From: Celeribacter baekdonensis
GTDB lineage: Bacteria > Pseudomonadota > Alphaproteobacteria > Rhodobacterales > Rhodobacteraceae
DNA length: 64,000 nt
Assembly: GCF_003047105.1 (NCBI RefSeq)
Contig: NZ_CP028475.1
Location: forward strand, 3,162,001-3,226,000
Reading direction: 5' to 3'
The notes beneath the pieces are model-generated. The model did not search any database, was not told the origin of the DNA, and saw only the letters and a list, made by a program, of their open reading frames with translations. This document shows positions 1-8,393 of the stretch, piece by piece; the stretch's first letter is position 1; each line of letters starts with the position of its first letter. The position numbers and the translations under genes are program-made.

Positions 1-2829
1 GATGCTGCGCTGTTCCAAGGCCGTGATGCCATTTTGTCCGGTCCGGCAGGGGGGATTGTTGGCATGGTGCGCACGGGTGAGGCGGCGGGGTTTGACCGTC
101 TTATCGGCTTTGATATGGGCGGCACCTCCACCGATGTGTCCCATTACGCGGGGCTGTATGAACGCTCGTTTGAGACCGAAGTTGCAGGCGTGCGGATGCG
201 CGCGCCGATGATGGACATTCACACGGTTGCGGCGGGCGGTGGCTCGATCTGTACCTTCCGCGATGGGCGGTTTCAGGTCGGACCAGAGTCGGCGGGGGCC
301 GATCCCGGTCCCGCCTCCTATCGTCGTGGCGGACCGCTTACGGTGACCGATTGCAATGTGTTTTTGGGCAAGCTGTCGCCCGATCATTTTCCGTCTGTCT
401 TTGGCCCTGACGGCAACGAGCCGCTGGATCTGGCGGCCACTCAACGGGGCTTTGCGGCCCTGACCCAAGAAATCAACGCCGCCACCGGACAGTCGCTTGG
501 CCCAGAACAGGTTGCCGAAGGGTTTCTCAAAATTGCGGTCGATAATATGGCCAACGCGATCAAGAAAATCTCGGTCGAGCGCGGCCATGATCTTAGCGAT
601 TATACCTTGCAATGTTTCGGCGGCGCAGGGGGGCAACACGCCTGTTTGGTCGCCGATGCTTTGGGCATGACGCGGGTGCTGATCCACCCGCTTGCGGGCG
701 TGTTGTCCGCCTATGGCATGGGCTTGGCCGACATCCGCGCCCTGCGCGAGGCACAGGCCGATTGCCCGCTCTCGAACCTTGCTCCGGCAGAGGTTATAGC
801 CGCGCGGTTGCAGGCCGAGGCAGAGGCCGAAGTTGCTGCCCAAGGTCTCGCGAATATCCGCATCCTCACCCGGGCGCATCTGCGCTACACGGGCTCGCAT
901 CAAACCCTTGATGTGCCGTTTGGCGCTGCATCGGATATGTCGCAAGCCTTTGAAGACGCGCATACATCCCGCTTTGGCTTTGCGCCTCCGGGGCGTGATC
1001 TGATCCTCGATATGATCGCGGTCGAAGCCATCGGTGGCACCGGGGAAGCGCCCACAGCCTGTCCCATGCCGACAGGCGAGGTCAGAGCCAAGGCCCGTGT
1101 GATGGTCCGCGCCGAAGGCTGGGGCGCGGTGCCGTTATATGATCGCCAGGCTTTGCCGCAAGACAGCGTCATCTTTGGCCCGGCCATCGTCGCGGAACCG
1201 ACCGGCACCAATCTCGTCGAACCCGGTTGGTCGGCGCGTTTGGATCAGTTCGGCAACCTCATTTTGACCCGCGACACGGCCGCCGAACGCGTCGCGGCCA
1301 TGGGCACGGATGCCGATCCGATCCTGCTTGAAGTCATGTCGAATTTGTTCATGTCTGTGGCCGATCAAATGGGCGCGACCTTGGCCAACACGGCGTGGTC
1401 GGTGAACATCAAAGAGCGCTTTGATTTCTCCTGCGCCATCTTTGACGCGCAGGGCCATTTGGTCGCCAATGCGCCACATGTTCCGGTGCATTTGGGGTCG
1501 ATGTCCGACAGCATCCAAACCGTCATGCGGCTGAATCCGGATGTGGCAGAGGGCGATGCTTTCGTGCTCAACTCCCCCTATCGGGGCGGCACCCATTTGC
1601 CTGATATCACTGTGGTCACGCCGGTGTTCTTGGAGGGTAAACCCGCGTTTTGGCTCGGCTCGCGCGGGCACCATGCCGATGTCGGCGGGCGTACCCCCGG
1701 CTCAATGCCGCCCGACAGTCGCAGTCTCGAAGACGAGGGCGTCGTGATTGAAAACATGCGCCTGCTCAAAGACGGTGTGTTCCAGGAGGCGCATCTGCGC
1801 GAAATCTTGGCCTCTGGCCGCTATCCCGCGCGCAATATGGATCAAAACATCGCCGACCTTCAGGCCCAAGTCGCCGCCAATGAAACCGGGAAGCGTGCCT
1901 TGATCGGGGTGATCGCGCGCTACGGCGGGGCCACCGTCACCGCCTATATGCAGCATGTCCAAGACAATGCCGAAGCCTCGGTCCGCGCCGTGATTGACCG
2001 GCTTTCGGACTGCACATTCACCTACCCGATGGACAACGGCGCGCAGATCCAAGTGGCCATCACGGTCGATCGTGACACCCGCTCAGCCACCGTCGACTTC
2101 ACCGGAACCTCGCCGCAACAAGACGGCAACTTCAACGCCCCCCTGTCGATTTCACGCGCCGTGGTGCTCTATGTCTTCCGCACGCTGGTGGGCAAAAATA
2201 TCCCGCTCAATGAGGGCTGCTTGACGCCGCTGACGATCAAGGTGCCCGAAGGCTCCATGCTCAACCCGCGCCCCCCCGCCGCCGTGATTGCCGGCAATAC
2301 CGAAGTGTCACAAGCCGCCTGCAACGCGCTGTTTGGGGCGCTTGGCGTGATCGCCGGATCACAAGGCACGATGAACAATTTCGTCTGGGGCAATGCGCGG
2401 TTTCAGAACTACGAAACCATCGCGGGCGGCACCGGCGCGGGCCCGAATTTTGATGGCTGCGACGCGGTGCAAAGCCATATGACCAACACGCGGATGACCG
2501 ACCCCGAAGTGTTGGAATCGCGCTTTCCGGTCCGGCTTTTGGAATTTTCCATTCGTCAGGGATCAGGCGGCGCAGGTGCGCATCATGGCGGCAATGGCGC
2601 TGTGCGGCGGATGCAATTTTTAGAGCCGGTGACCGTGACAACGCTGTCCTCGCATCGGGTTATTCCGCCTTTTGGCGTGGCGGGTGGCGCACCGGGGCAG
2701 GTCGGCTGCAATTGGGCCGAACGGCCCGATGGCACGCGTGTCGCTTTGCAAGGCAATGATGAAATTGATCTGCCCACAGGCGGGATATTCGGAATGGAAA
2801 CGCCGGGCGGCGGGGGCTTCGGAGAATAA
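1..2829 (+). CDS. 5-oxoprolinase / hydantoinase A-B fusion, 5'-truncated by window edge
   Basis: ATP-dependent ring-opening hydrolase of the 5-oxoprolinase/hydantoinase class, likely acting on 5-oxoproline or a related cyclic amide in the cytoplasm. The reading frame is open from base 1, so the true start lies upstream. The first ~430 visible residues are the end of a HyuA domain (FDMGGTSTDV nucleotide-binding motif, CFGGAGGQHA motif). From about residue 435 a complete HyuB domain follows (ILLEVMSNLF, NIKERFDFSCAIF, and a glycine-rich end at GGGGFGE). HyuA and HyuB fused in one chain is the arrangement of true 5-oxoprolinases, usually ~1200 residues, so about 260 residues are missing. No partner gene is visible. 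The next gene is convergent. A carboxylase-like acetone or hydantoin substrate cannot be excluded from sequence alone. Confidence 0.88.
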   Translation, partial: DAALFQGRDAILSGPAGGIVGMVRTGEAAGFDRLIGFDMGGTSTDVSHYAGLYERSFETEVAGVRMRAPMMDIHTVAAGGGSICTFRDGRFQVGPESAGADPGPASYRRGGPLTVTDCNVFLGKLSPDHFPSVFGPDGNEPLDLAATQRGFAALTQEINAATGQSLGPEQVAEGFLKIAVDNMANAIKKISVERGHDLSDYTLQCFGGAGGQHACLVADALGMTRVLIHPLAGVLSAYGMGLADIRALREAQADCPLSNLAPAEVIAARLQAEAEAEVAAQGLANIRILTRAHLRYTGSHQTLDVPFGAASDMSQAFEDAHTSRFGFAPPGRDLILDMIAVEAIGGTGEAPTACPMPTGEVRAKARVMVRAEGWGAVPLYDRQALPQDSVIFGPAIVAEPTGTNLVEPGWSARLDQFGNLILTRDTAAERVAAMGTDADPILLEVMSNLFMSVADQMGATLANTAWSVNIKERFDFSCAIFDAQGHLVANAPHVPVHLGSMSDSIQTVMRLNPDVAEGDAFVLNSPYRGGTHLPDITVVTPVFLEGKPAFWLGSRGHHADVGGRTPGSMPPDSRSLEDEGVVIENMRLLKDGVFQEAHLREILASGRYPARNMDQNIADLQAQVAANETGKRALIGVIARYGGATVTAYMQHVQDNAEASVRAVIDRLSDCTFTYPMDNGAQIQVAITVDRDTRSATVDFTGTSPQQDGNFNAPLSISRAVVLYVFRTLVGKNIPLNEGCLTPLTIKVPEGSMLNPRPPAAVIAGNTEVSQAACNALFGALGVIAGSQGTMNNFVWGNARFQNYETIAGGTGAGPNFDGCDAVQSHMTNTRMTDPEVLESRFPVRLLEFSIRQGSGGAGAHHGGNGAVRRMQFLEPVTVTTLSSHRVIPPFGVAGGAPGQVGCNWAERPDGTRVALQGNDEIDLPTGGIFGMETPGGGGFGE

Positions 2830-2889
2830 CCCTGCCCCTGTTTTCATTGCAGTGCAAATACTCTCGGTCGAGGCCCCCTGGGGGCATGG

Positions 2890-3372
2890 CTATTCGCCAT
2901 GTGTCACCACCCAAGGCGTCTCAAACACATGTTCTTCCAAATTGGCTGTTTCACCGATGCGATCGACCACGGCGAACATTCCGCTGCCAGAAAGCGGCGT
3001 CAAAACCCCGTGCCATGTGCCTCGGTGAAAATTGATCGCCTGATGGCCATCCGTCAGAAACGCTTTGGGGGCGGCGCCCGGCCCGTCCGAGACGATCACC
3101 AAAAACGGATCATCGGACATCGGAATGAACGCTTGTGATCCTTCGGGATGCCTTTCAATCAAATCAAGCGTATAGGGCAGGGCGCGCAATTCGGCTTTGA
3201 AGATCGAAATGCCGACACGAGCTTCCATCACGTCGACCTTCGCGCGGTCATGGAATCGTCCACATTTGCCCGCATTGATCAGTTTGTCGGGCGTGCCGCG
3301 TGCCTCCAAGACATCGCCGTAGGGGGCAAAGGCTTTGGCCGTCAAAGGCGCGGTTGTGAGGGTGTAGCCCAT
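2890..3372 (-). CDS. allA: Ureidoglycolate lyase (AllA)
   Basis: Splits ureidoglycolate into glyoxylate and urea, the last step of allantoin degradation. The 160-residue protein has the compact cupin-like fold length of the AllA family and its recognisable segments: APYGDVLEA near residue 16, NAGKCGRFHD near 33, an ERHPEGSQAF block near 92 and NFHRGTWHGVL near 133, which carries family histidines. It is the last gene of a minus-strand run (puuE-uraD fusion, ureidoglycine aminohydrolase, allA). Its start abuts the stop of the upstream gene at 3372, so translation is probably coupled. Assignment is strong because of both sequence and pathway neighbours. Confidence 0.93.
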   Translation of the reverse strand: MGYTLTTAPLTAKAFAPYGDVLEARGTPDKLINAGKCGRFHDRAKVDVMEARVGISIFKAELRALPYTLDLIERHPEGSQAFIPMSDDPFLVIVSDGPGAAPKAFLTDGHQAINFHRGTWHGVLTPLSGSGMFAVVDRIGETANLEEHVFETPWVVTHGE

Positions 3373-4198
3373 CAGCGGCGGCCTGCGATTTCAAGAGAAA
3401 CGTGGCGGTTCACATCCTTATAGAGCAGATAGCGAAACGGCTCATCGCCAGTGGCAATACAGGCCTGCGGGCAAAAAGCGCGCAGCCACATGAAATCACC
3501 TGGGCCGACCTCGACCCAATCTTTGTTCAGCAAATATTTAGCCGTGCCCGAGAGCACATAAAGCCCGTGTTCCATCACATGGGTTTCAGCAAACGGAATG
3601 CGGCCACCGGGCAGAATATTGACGATATTGACGTGGAAGTCATAGCGCAGATCGAACGGATCAAAAAACCGCTGTGTCGCCCAAACGCCATCGCAATCGG
3701 GCATCTCGCTTTTGGGGACATCGGTCTCATGTATGGTGAAGGCTTCGAGCGGATTGAGGCTTGCGATATGTTCAAACCGCTTGCGGAGCCAGTGAAAGCC
3801 AGCGGGGGCATCGGACGTGTTCCAAATCTCCCAAACAGCACCTGCCGGGATATAGGCGAAATGCCCGGACGTGAGGGTCGAACGCGCGCCGCCGATGGAC
3901 AGGCGCAGCTCGCCAAAAGCCACAAAAATCACCGCTTGGGCAGAGCGATCCGGCTCGGGTTCAGAGGTGCCGCCACCGGGGGCCAATTCGACCGCATATT
4001 GCGCGAAAGTTTCGGCAAAACCCGTCATTGGCCGGGCCAGAACCCACATGCGCATGCCGTGCCAGCCGGGCAGAAAGCTGGTGACGATATCGCGTTGCAC
4101 AGAGGCGGGGATGACCGCGTAGGCCGGTGTAAAAATCGCCGTGCTTTCGGGGTTTTCATTTTGAGAGGGCAGACCGCCGGGGGGAAGGCGTAGGTCAT
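3372..4198 (-). CDS. allE: (S)-ureidoglycine aminohydrolase, apparently frameshifted at codon ~7
   Basis: Bicupin enzyme releasing ammonia from (S)-ureidoglycine to give ureidoglycolate, the substrate of the adjacent allA. The body reads cleanly from about 4180 down to 3372: PSQNENPESTAIFTPAYAVI, MRMWVLARPMTGFAETFAQY, a first cupin (TSGHFAYIPAGAVWEIWN) and a second cupin (GGRIPFAETHVMEHGLYVLS). Family members usually begin MTYA(F/P)PPGGLPxQ. Here an ATG at 4198 overlaps the upstream stop (ATGA) and encodes MTYAFPP, but the next residues are in another frame. One extra C in the six-C run at 4179-4184 would restore the expected N-terminus. Without it only upstream out-of-register starts reach the frame. 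Either a homopolymer base-calling error or a genuine frameshift. Confidence 0.85.
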
Positions 4199-5640
4199 TC
4201 AGGGTGTTCCATGGTGTTAAACAGATCGGCCAGACGGTGCCAAGCGATGCGTTCGACTTGGGCGCAGGCCGTAGAGAATTCGGTGTCGCGTGAGTGCTCC
4301 AGACGGGTTTTGAACGCCGCAAGGATGCTGTCTTTGGTATTGTCTTTCACCGCGATGATAAAGGGGAAGCCGAATTTTTTGGTATAGTCCGCATTCAGGC
4401 GCTCAAAACCCGTGCGCTCATCATCTGTCAAAGCATCCAGCCCGGCGGAGGCTTGCTCTGCCGTGCTTTCCGCCGTGAGCCGTTTGGCGGTGGCGAGTTT
4501 GCCGGCGAGGTCTGGGTGTGCCGTCAAAACGCCGAGTTTCTCCGCCTCAGAGGCCGAGCGGAACATACGAAACAGCGCGGAATGGATGCCCACGGCGCTG
4601 TCGTGAGCAGGCCCGAGTTCCAGATCAAAAGCGCGTTCGGCAATCCATGGCGAATGCTCGTAGATGCTGCCAAATGTGTCGACGAACTTTTCGCGCGTCA
4701 TCTGACTTGGGCGGGCTATGCGGGAGGGGGGATGAGTCTTGGCCCAGTGCCGCGCAATGTCGATGCGCTTCGGCGTCCAGACCCCGTCAAATCCTTGGAT
4801 ATATTCAATAAACTTCTTTAGTCCTGCGAGCTTTCCGGGGCGACCGATGAGGCGGCAATGCAACCCGATGTTCATCATTTTCGGCGTGCTCTCAGCGCCT
4901 TCGGCATAGAGCACGTCAAAGGCGTCTTTGAGATAGGTAAAGAATTGTTCGCCGGTGATATAGCCGGGGGCCGTGGCAAAGCGCATATCATTGGCCTCAA
5001 GCGTATAAGGGATGATCAACTGATCGCGCTCACCCGCTTCGATCCAATAAGGCAGATCGTCATCATAAGTGTCAGAGATATAGTCGAACCCACCTTCTTC
5101 GGCCACCAAACGCACGGTGTTTTCCGAACACCGCCCGGTGTACCAACCATAGGGCCGTTCGCCCGTGACCTCAGTGTGTAGCCGGATCGCCTCGGCAATC
5201 GCGGCGCGCTCTTCGGCTTCGGGCATGTCCTTGTGTTCGACCCATTTGAGGCCGTGCGAGGCAATTTCCCAACCGGCGTCTTGCATCGCTGCGACCTGTT
5301 CCGGGCTGCGGGCTAAAGCGGTGGCGACGCCGTAAATTGTCACCGGTATATTGGCGCCAGTGAACAGACGATGCAGCCGCCAAAACCCGGCGCGCGCCCC
5401 GTATTCATAGATGCTTTCCATGTTCCAATGGCGCTGACCCTGCCACATGGAGGCCCCGGCAATATCAGACAGAAAGGCCTCAGACGCAGCATCGCCATGT
5501 AAGACGCAATTCTCGCCGCCCTCTTCATAGTTCAGCACAAATTGCACAGCCACTTTCGCGCCGTCGGGCCACTGCGGATCGGGCGCGTTGGCCCCATAGC
5601 CCTGCATGTTTCGGACATAACGTGGCGGATTTTTTTGCAT
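4195..5640 (-). CDS. puuE: Allantoinase (PuuE type) fused to OHCU decarboxylase (UraD)
   Basis: Bifunctional purine-catabolism enzyme of 481 residues. Residues ~1-310 are a polysaccharide-deacetylase-like, cofactor-poor allantoinase (FVLNYEEGGENCVLHGD, YTGRCSENTVRLVAEEGGF, NIGLHCRLIGRPGK), which opens the allantoin ring to allantoate. Residues ~314-481 are 2-oxo-4-hydroxy-4-carboxy-5-ureidoimidazoline decarboxylase, with the AHPDLAGK segment containing its catalytic histidine near residue 375. The fusion therefore forms S-allantoin and then hydrolyses it. It faces away from uraH-puuD across a 136-bp divergent promoter region, so the urate oxidation and ring-opening halves are probably co-regulated. 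The downstream gene starts inside the stop codon of this one. Confidence 0.94.
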   Translation of the reverse strand: MQKNPPRYVRNMQGYGANAPDPQWPDGAKVAVQFVLNYEEGGENCVLHGDAASEAFLSDIAGASMWQGQRHWNMESIYEYGARAGFWRLHRLFTGANIPVTIYGVATALARSPEQVAAMQDAGWEIASHGLKWVEHKDMPEAEERAAIAEAIRLHTEVTGERPYGWYTGRCSENTVRLVAEEGGFDYISDTYDDDLPYWIEAGERDQLIIPYTLEANDMRFATAPGYITGEQFFTYLKDAFDVLYAEGAESTPKMMNIGLHCRLIGRPGKLAGLKKFIEYIQGFDGVWTPKRIDIARHWAKTHPPSRIARPSQMTREKFVDTFGSIYEHSPWIAERAFDLELGPAHDSAVGIHSALFRMFRSASEAEKLGVLTAHPDLAGKLATAKRLTAESTAEQASAGLDALTDDERTGFERLNADYTKKFGFPFIIAVKDNTKDSILAAFKTRLEHSRDTEFSTACAQVERIAWHRLADLFNTMEHPE

Positions 5641-5776
5641 TTTGAGAGGCCTTCGTGGATTTTGACTAATTGGTAGGCTTTCGCTCGTTTTTTCTACGTT
5701 TGCCCTTAGGGAAGTGCAAAAGATTGATTGCCCTTTCCCACATCATAGGCCAGCCTTTGAGAGAAACGCATCGAAA
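5641..5776. promoter_or_regulatory. Divergent promoter region between puuE-uraD and uraH-puuD
   Basis: This AT-richer 136-bp gap separates two divergent urate-degradation transcripts and must hold both promoters. A TTGACT hexamer at 5662-5667 could be a -35 element for the + strand, but no convincing -10 lies at the right spacing. The overlapping ACTAATTGGT (about 5665-5674) is an imperfect palindrome and might be an operator. These are sequence impressions only; no regulator gene for the pathway is visible in the window. Confidence 0.35.
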
Positions 5777-6151
5777 ATGAGCACAAAACACATGACTTCC
5801 GGGTTTTTGACCACCCATGTTCTGGACACGGCGCGCGGTGTTCCGGCCACGGGCCTGACGATCAGATTGTATGACTTGGGCGGTGGTGATCGCAAGCTTT
5901 TGGCGGAGATGGTCACCAATGCAGATGGTCGAACAGACAGTCCGATCCTGCCCAAAGAGTCGTTTTCAATCGGAACCTATGAGCTGATCTTTTATGCGGG
6001 GGATTATCTGCGGGCCTCAGGGCAGGGTGGGCAAGAACCATTGTTTCTGGACATCATCCCGATCGTTTTCGGCGTGAGTGACCCGACATCGCATTACCAC
6101 GTGCCCTTGTTGCTATCACCTTTTGGCTATTCGACCTATCGGGGGAGTTGA
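5777..6151 (+). CDS. uraH: 5-hydroxyisourate hydrolase
   Basis: Transthyretin-related enzyme that hydrolyses 5-hydroxyisourate, the product of urate oxidation, to OHCU. The 124-residue form starting at MSTKHMTSGF is the usual size. It carries the N-terminal GFLTTHVLDTARGVPA segment with the active-site histidine, a second motif HYHVPLLLSPFGY, and the diagnostic C-terminal YRGS. An upstream in-frame start at 5714 would add 21 residues with no family counterpart, so the 5777 ATG is preferred (5792 is a further possibility). The stop lies four bases before the puuD start, so the two genes form an operon in pathway order reversed. Confidence 0.94.
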   Translation: MSTKHMTSGFLTTHVLDTARGVPATGLTIRLYDLGGGDRKLLAEMVTNADGRTDSPILPKESFSIGTYELIFYAGDYLRASGQGGQEPLFLDIIPIVFGVSDPTSHYHVPLLLSPFGYSTYRGS

Positions 6152-6155
6152 GCAC

Positions 6156-7391
6156 ATGTTCATGGCGATTTTTTGGGAATGGGCCGAGTTCACTCTGCGT
6201 TGGGTTCATGTGATCACGGCGATCTCTTGGATCGGCTCGTCGTTTTATTTCATCGCACTGGATTTGGGGTTGCGCCCCTCTACTGACCGCCGTCAGGGCG
6301 TATCTGGCGAAGAATGGCAGGTCCACGGCGGTGGTTTTTACTTCATCCAAAAATACATGGTTGCGCCTGCGCGCATGCCCGCCGATCTGATTTGGTTCAA
6401 ATGGGAAAGCTATGCGACATGGCTATCGGGCGTCGCCTTGATGTTCGTGGTCTATTATCTGGGCGCGGAACTGTATCTGGTGGACCCCAATGTGCTCGAC
6501 ATCGCGCTTTGGGCCGGGATCGGGTTGTCACTGGCCTCTTTGACGATTGGTTGGATCGCCTATGATTTTGTCTGCAAAAGCAAATTTGGCGACGACAACA
6601 CGCGGTTGATGCTCTTTCTCTATGTCGTCTTGGTGATCATGGCGTGGGGCTATACCCAAGTGTTCTCAGGCCGTGCCGCTTTCCTGCACCTCGGGGCGTT
6701 TACCGCCACGGTGATGACCGCCAATGTGTTCTTTATTATCATCCCGAACCAGAAAATCGTGGTCAAAGATCTGGTCGAAGGCCGCACGCCGGACCCGAAA
6801 TACGGTAAAATTGCCAAGCAACGGTCGACCCATAACAATTACCTGACCCTGCCAGTGTTGTTCATGATGCTGTCGAACCACTATCCACTGGCCTTCGCGT
6901 CGAAATACAATTGGATCATCGCGGCGCTGGTATTTTTGATGGGGGTCACGATCCGCCATTTCTTTAACACGATGCATAAACGCGGTGGCATGTTGTGGTG
7001 GACATGGGGGCTGACGGCGGGGTTGTTCGTGGCGATCATGTGGTTGTCGACGGCGGGGATTTTCCTTCAGGACAAAGAAGATGGCGACGAAGCTGCCGTG
7101 TTGGGGCCCGCGGCGCAACGGTTCGCCAGTGCCGAAGGTTTTGAGGATGTGCATGACATCGTGTTGGGCAACTGCTCCATGTGTCATGCCCGCGAACCTG
7201 CGTGGCAGGGCATGGCCTCGCCGCCCAAAGGGGTGCGGTTGGAGACGTCACAAGAGATCGCGACGATGGCGAAAGAGATTTGGCTTCAGGCTGGCGTCAC
7301 CCACGCCATGCCGCCGAACAACCTGACCTATATGGATGACGAGAGCCGCGAGATGATCCGCAAATGGTATGAGGCGGGGCTTGAGGGCTAA
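6156..7391 (+). CDS. puuD: Membrane-bound, cytochrome c-linked urate oxidase PuuD
   Basis: Oxidises urate to 5-hydroxyisourate and passes electrons to a fused c-type heme instead of making peroxide. The start is the ATG at 6156, eight bases after a GGGGGAG ribosome site. The 411-residue protein has about eight membrane segments beginning FWEWAEFTLRWVHVITAISW, then a periplasmic cytochrome c domain with the CSMCH heme-binding motif (cysteines ~340 and 343, histidine ~344) and a likely distal methionine in THAMPPNN (~385). This is the integral-membrane alternative to soluble uricase found in many Alphaproteobacteria. With uraH, uraD, puuE, the aminohydrolase and allA it gives most of the urate pathway. 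No allantoate amidohydrolase or xanthine dehydrogenase is seen here. Confidence 0.93.
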   Translation: MFMAIFWEWAEFTLRWVHVITAISWIGSSFYFIALDLGLRPSTDRRQGVSGEEWQVHGGGFYFIQKYMVAPARMPADLIWFKWESYATWLSGVALMFVVYYLGAELYLVDPNVLDIALWAGIGLSLASLTIGWIAYDFVCKSKFGDDNTRLMLFLYVVLVIMAWGYTQVFSGRAAFLHLGAFTATVMTANVFFIIIPNQKIVVKDLVEGRTPDPKYGKIAKQRSTHNNYLTLPVLFMMLSNHYPLAFASKYNWIIAALVFLMGVTIRHFFNTMHKRGGMLWWTWGLTAGLFVAIMWLSTAGIFLQDKEDGDEAAVLGPAAQRFASAEGFEDVHDIVLGNCSMCHAREPAWQGMASPPKGVRLETSQEIATMAKEIWLQAGVTHAMPPNNLTYMDDESREMIRKWYEAGLEG

Positions 7392-7397
7392 TCCCGC

Positions 7398-8393
7398 CTA
7401 GCCTTTCGAAAACCGCCAAAGAGTCTCTTGGGCATAGGTCTCACCGGGGCGTAAAACCACCGACGGAAACCCCGGCTGGTTCGGCGCATCGGGCCAGCGT
7501 TGCGCTTCCAAAGCCAGGCCACAAAACCCGACCTCAGGCACGCCGCGATGACCGGGGAAATTGCCGCTGCCAATCGGGGCCGCATCAAACACCTGTAGTC
7601 CCGGCTCGGTCGTTTCCATCACAAGGGTCACGCCGGTTTCACCTTTGAGAACAGCGGCTTGTTTTAGCTCGCCCGCCCGGTCCGAGAGGCAAAAATTGTG
7701 GTCATAGCGTTGGGCGTCCGAGGGCCGCAAAACCCGTCCCTCACTGAGGTCAAACCCAGTGCCCGCCACATCACACACCCCGGTTGGAATCATCCGGGCA
7801 TCGACGGGCGTGTAGCGATCCGCGTTGAGTTTCAGCCAATGCCCCTCGGTGGTGGCGCGACCATCCAGCGACCAATAGGAGTGGTTGGCGATGTTCATAA
7901 AGGTCGGCGCATCGGTTGTGGCCGAAAGGCGCAGGCGCAGGGTCGCGGGGGCTTCAACCTCGTAACGAGCGGTGATCAGACGCGTGCCGGGAAAGCCACC
8001 TTTGCCGTCGGGCAGGGTGAGCGTCAGCGTGACTGAACGGTCCGTGTGATCGGCAATCTGCCAAATCTCGGTCTGTATCCCCTCGGCACCACCATGCAGC
8101 GTGGTTGCGCCCTCATTGGCGTCAAAGGTAAACACCTGCCCATCGAGCGTCGCAGAGGCCCCCGCAATCCGATTGGCCACAGGTCCGACCAAAGCGCCAA
8201 AATACCCCATTGGCCCGCCATCATAAGCGGCCAGATCATTGGACCCGAGCGTCAGCCCATAGGGCACGCCTTTGAGACGAACATCATTGAGGATCGCCCC
8301 AAAGGTCAGGATTTTGGCGGTTAAATCGCCGGCGTGGAGCGTGATGACATCCACCGGATGCCCCGCTTTCGTGGTGCCAAAGGGCGCAATCAT
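7398..8393 (-). CDS. galM: Aldose 1-epimerase (galactose mutarotase)
   Basis: Interconverts alpha and beta anomers of galactose or related aldoses in the cytoplasm. The 331 residues show the mutarotase signature order: NRIAGASATLDG with the substrate-binding Asn-Arg pair near residue 72, TTLHGGAEG (~95), NIANHSYWSLDG with the catalytic histidine (~175) and a late glutamate region FCGLALEAQRWPDAPNQPG (~290), which carries the catalytic Glu. Its ATG at 8393 overlaps the stop of dgoK (ATGA), so the two are translated together. Pairing with 2-keto-3-deoxygalactonate kinase suggests a De Ley-Doudoroff galactose route, although no other steps are present in this window. Confidence 0.92.
   Translation of the reverse strand: MIAPFGTTKAGHPVDVITLHAGDLTAKILTFGAILNDVRLKGVPYGLTLGSNDLAAYDGGPMGYFGALVGPVANRIAGASATLDGQVFTFDANEGATTLHGGAEGIQTEIWQIADHTDRSVTLTLTLPDGKGGFPGTRLITARYEVEAPATLRLRLSATTDAPTFMNIANHSYWSLDGRATTEGHWLKLNADRYTPVDARMIPTGVCDVAGTGFDLSEGRVLRPSDAQRYDHNFCLSDRAGELKQAAVLKGETGVTLVMETTEPGLQVFDAAPIGSGNFPGHRGVPEVGFCGLALEAQRWPDAPNQPGFPSVVLRPGETYAQETLWRFSKG

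Noticed and set aside
1365-2052. Several minus-strand frames opposite the hydantoinase gene
   Set aside because: They lie entirely within a well-conserved coding sequence on the other strand and show no family motifs; they are shadows of high-GC codon structure.
2865-2890. GGCCCCCTGGGGGC palindrome after the hydantoinase gene as a terminator
   Set aside because: The arms meet with almost no loop and there is no following T-run, so it would not work as an intrinsic terminator.
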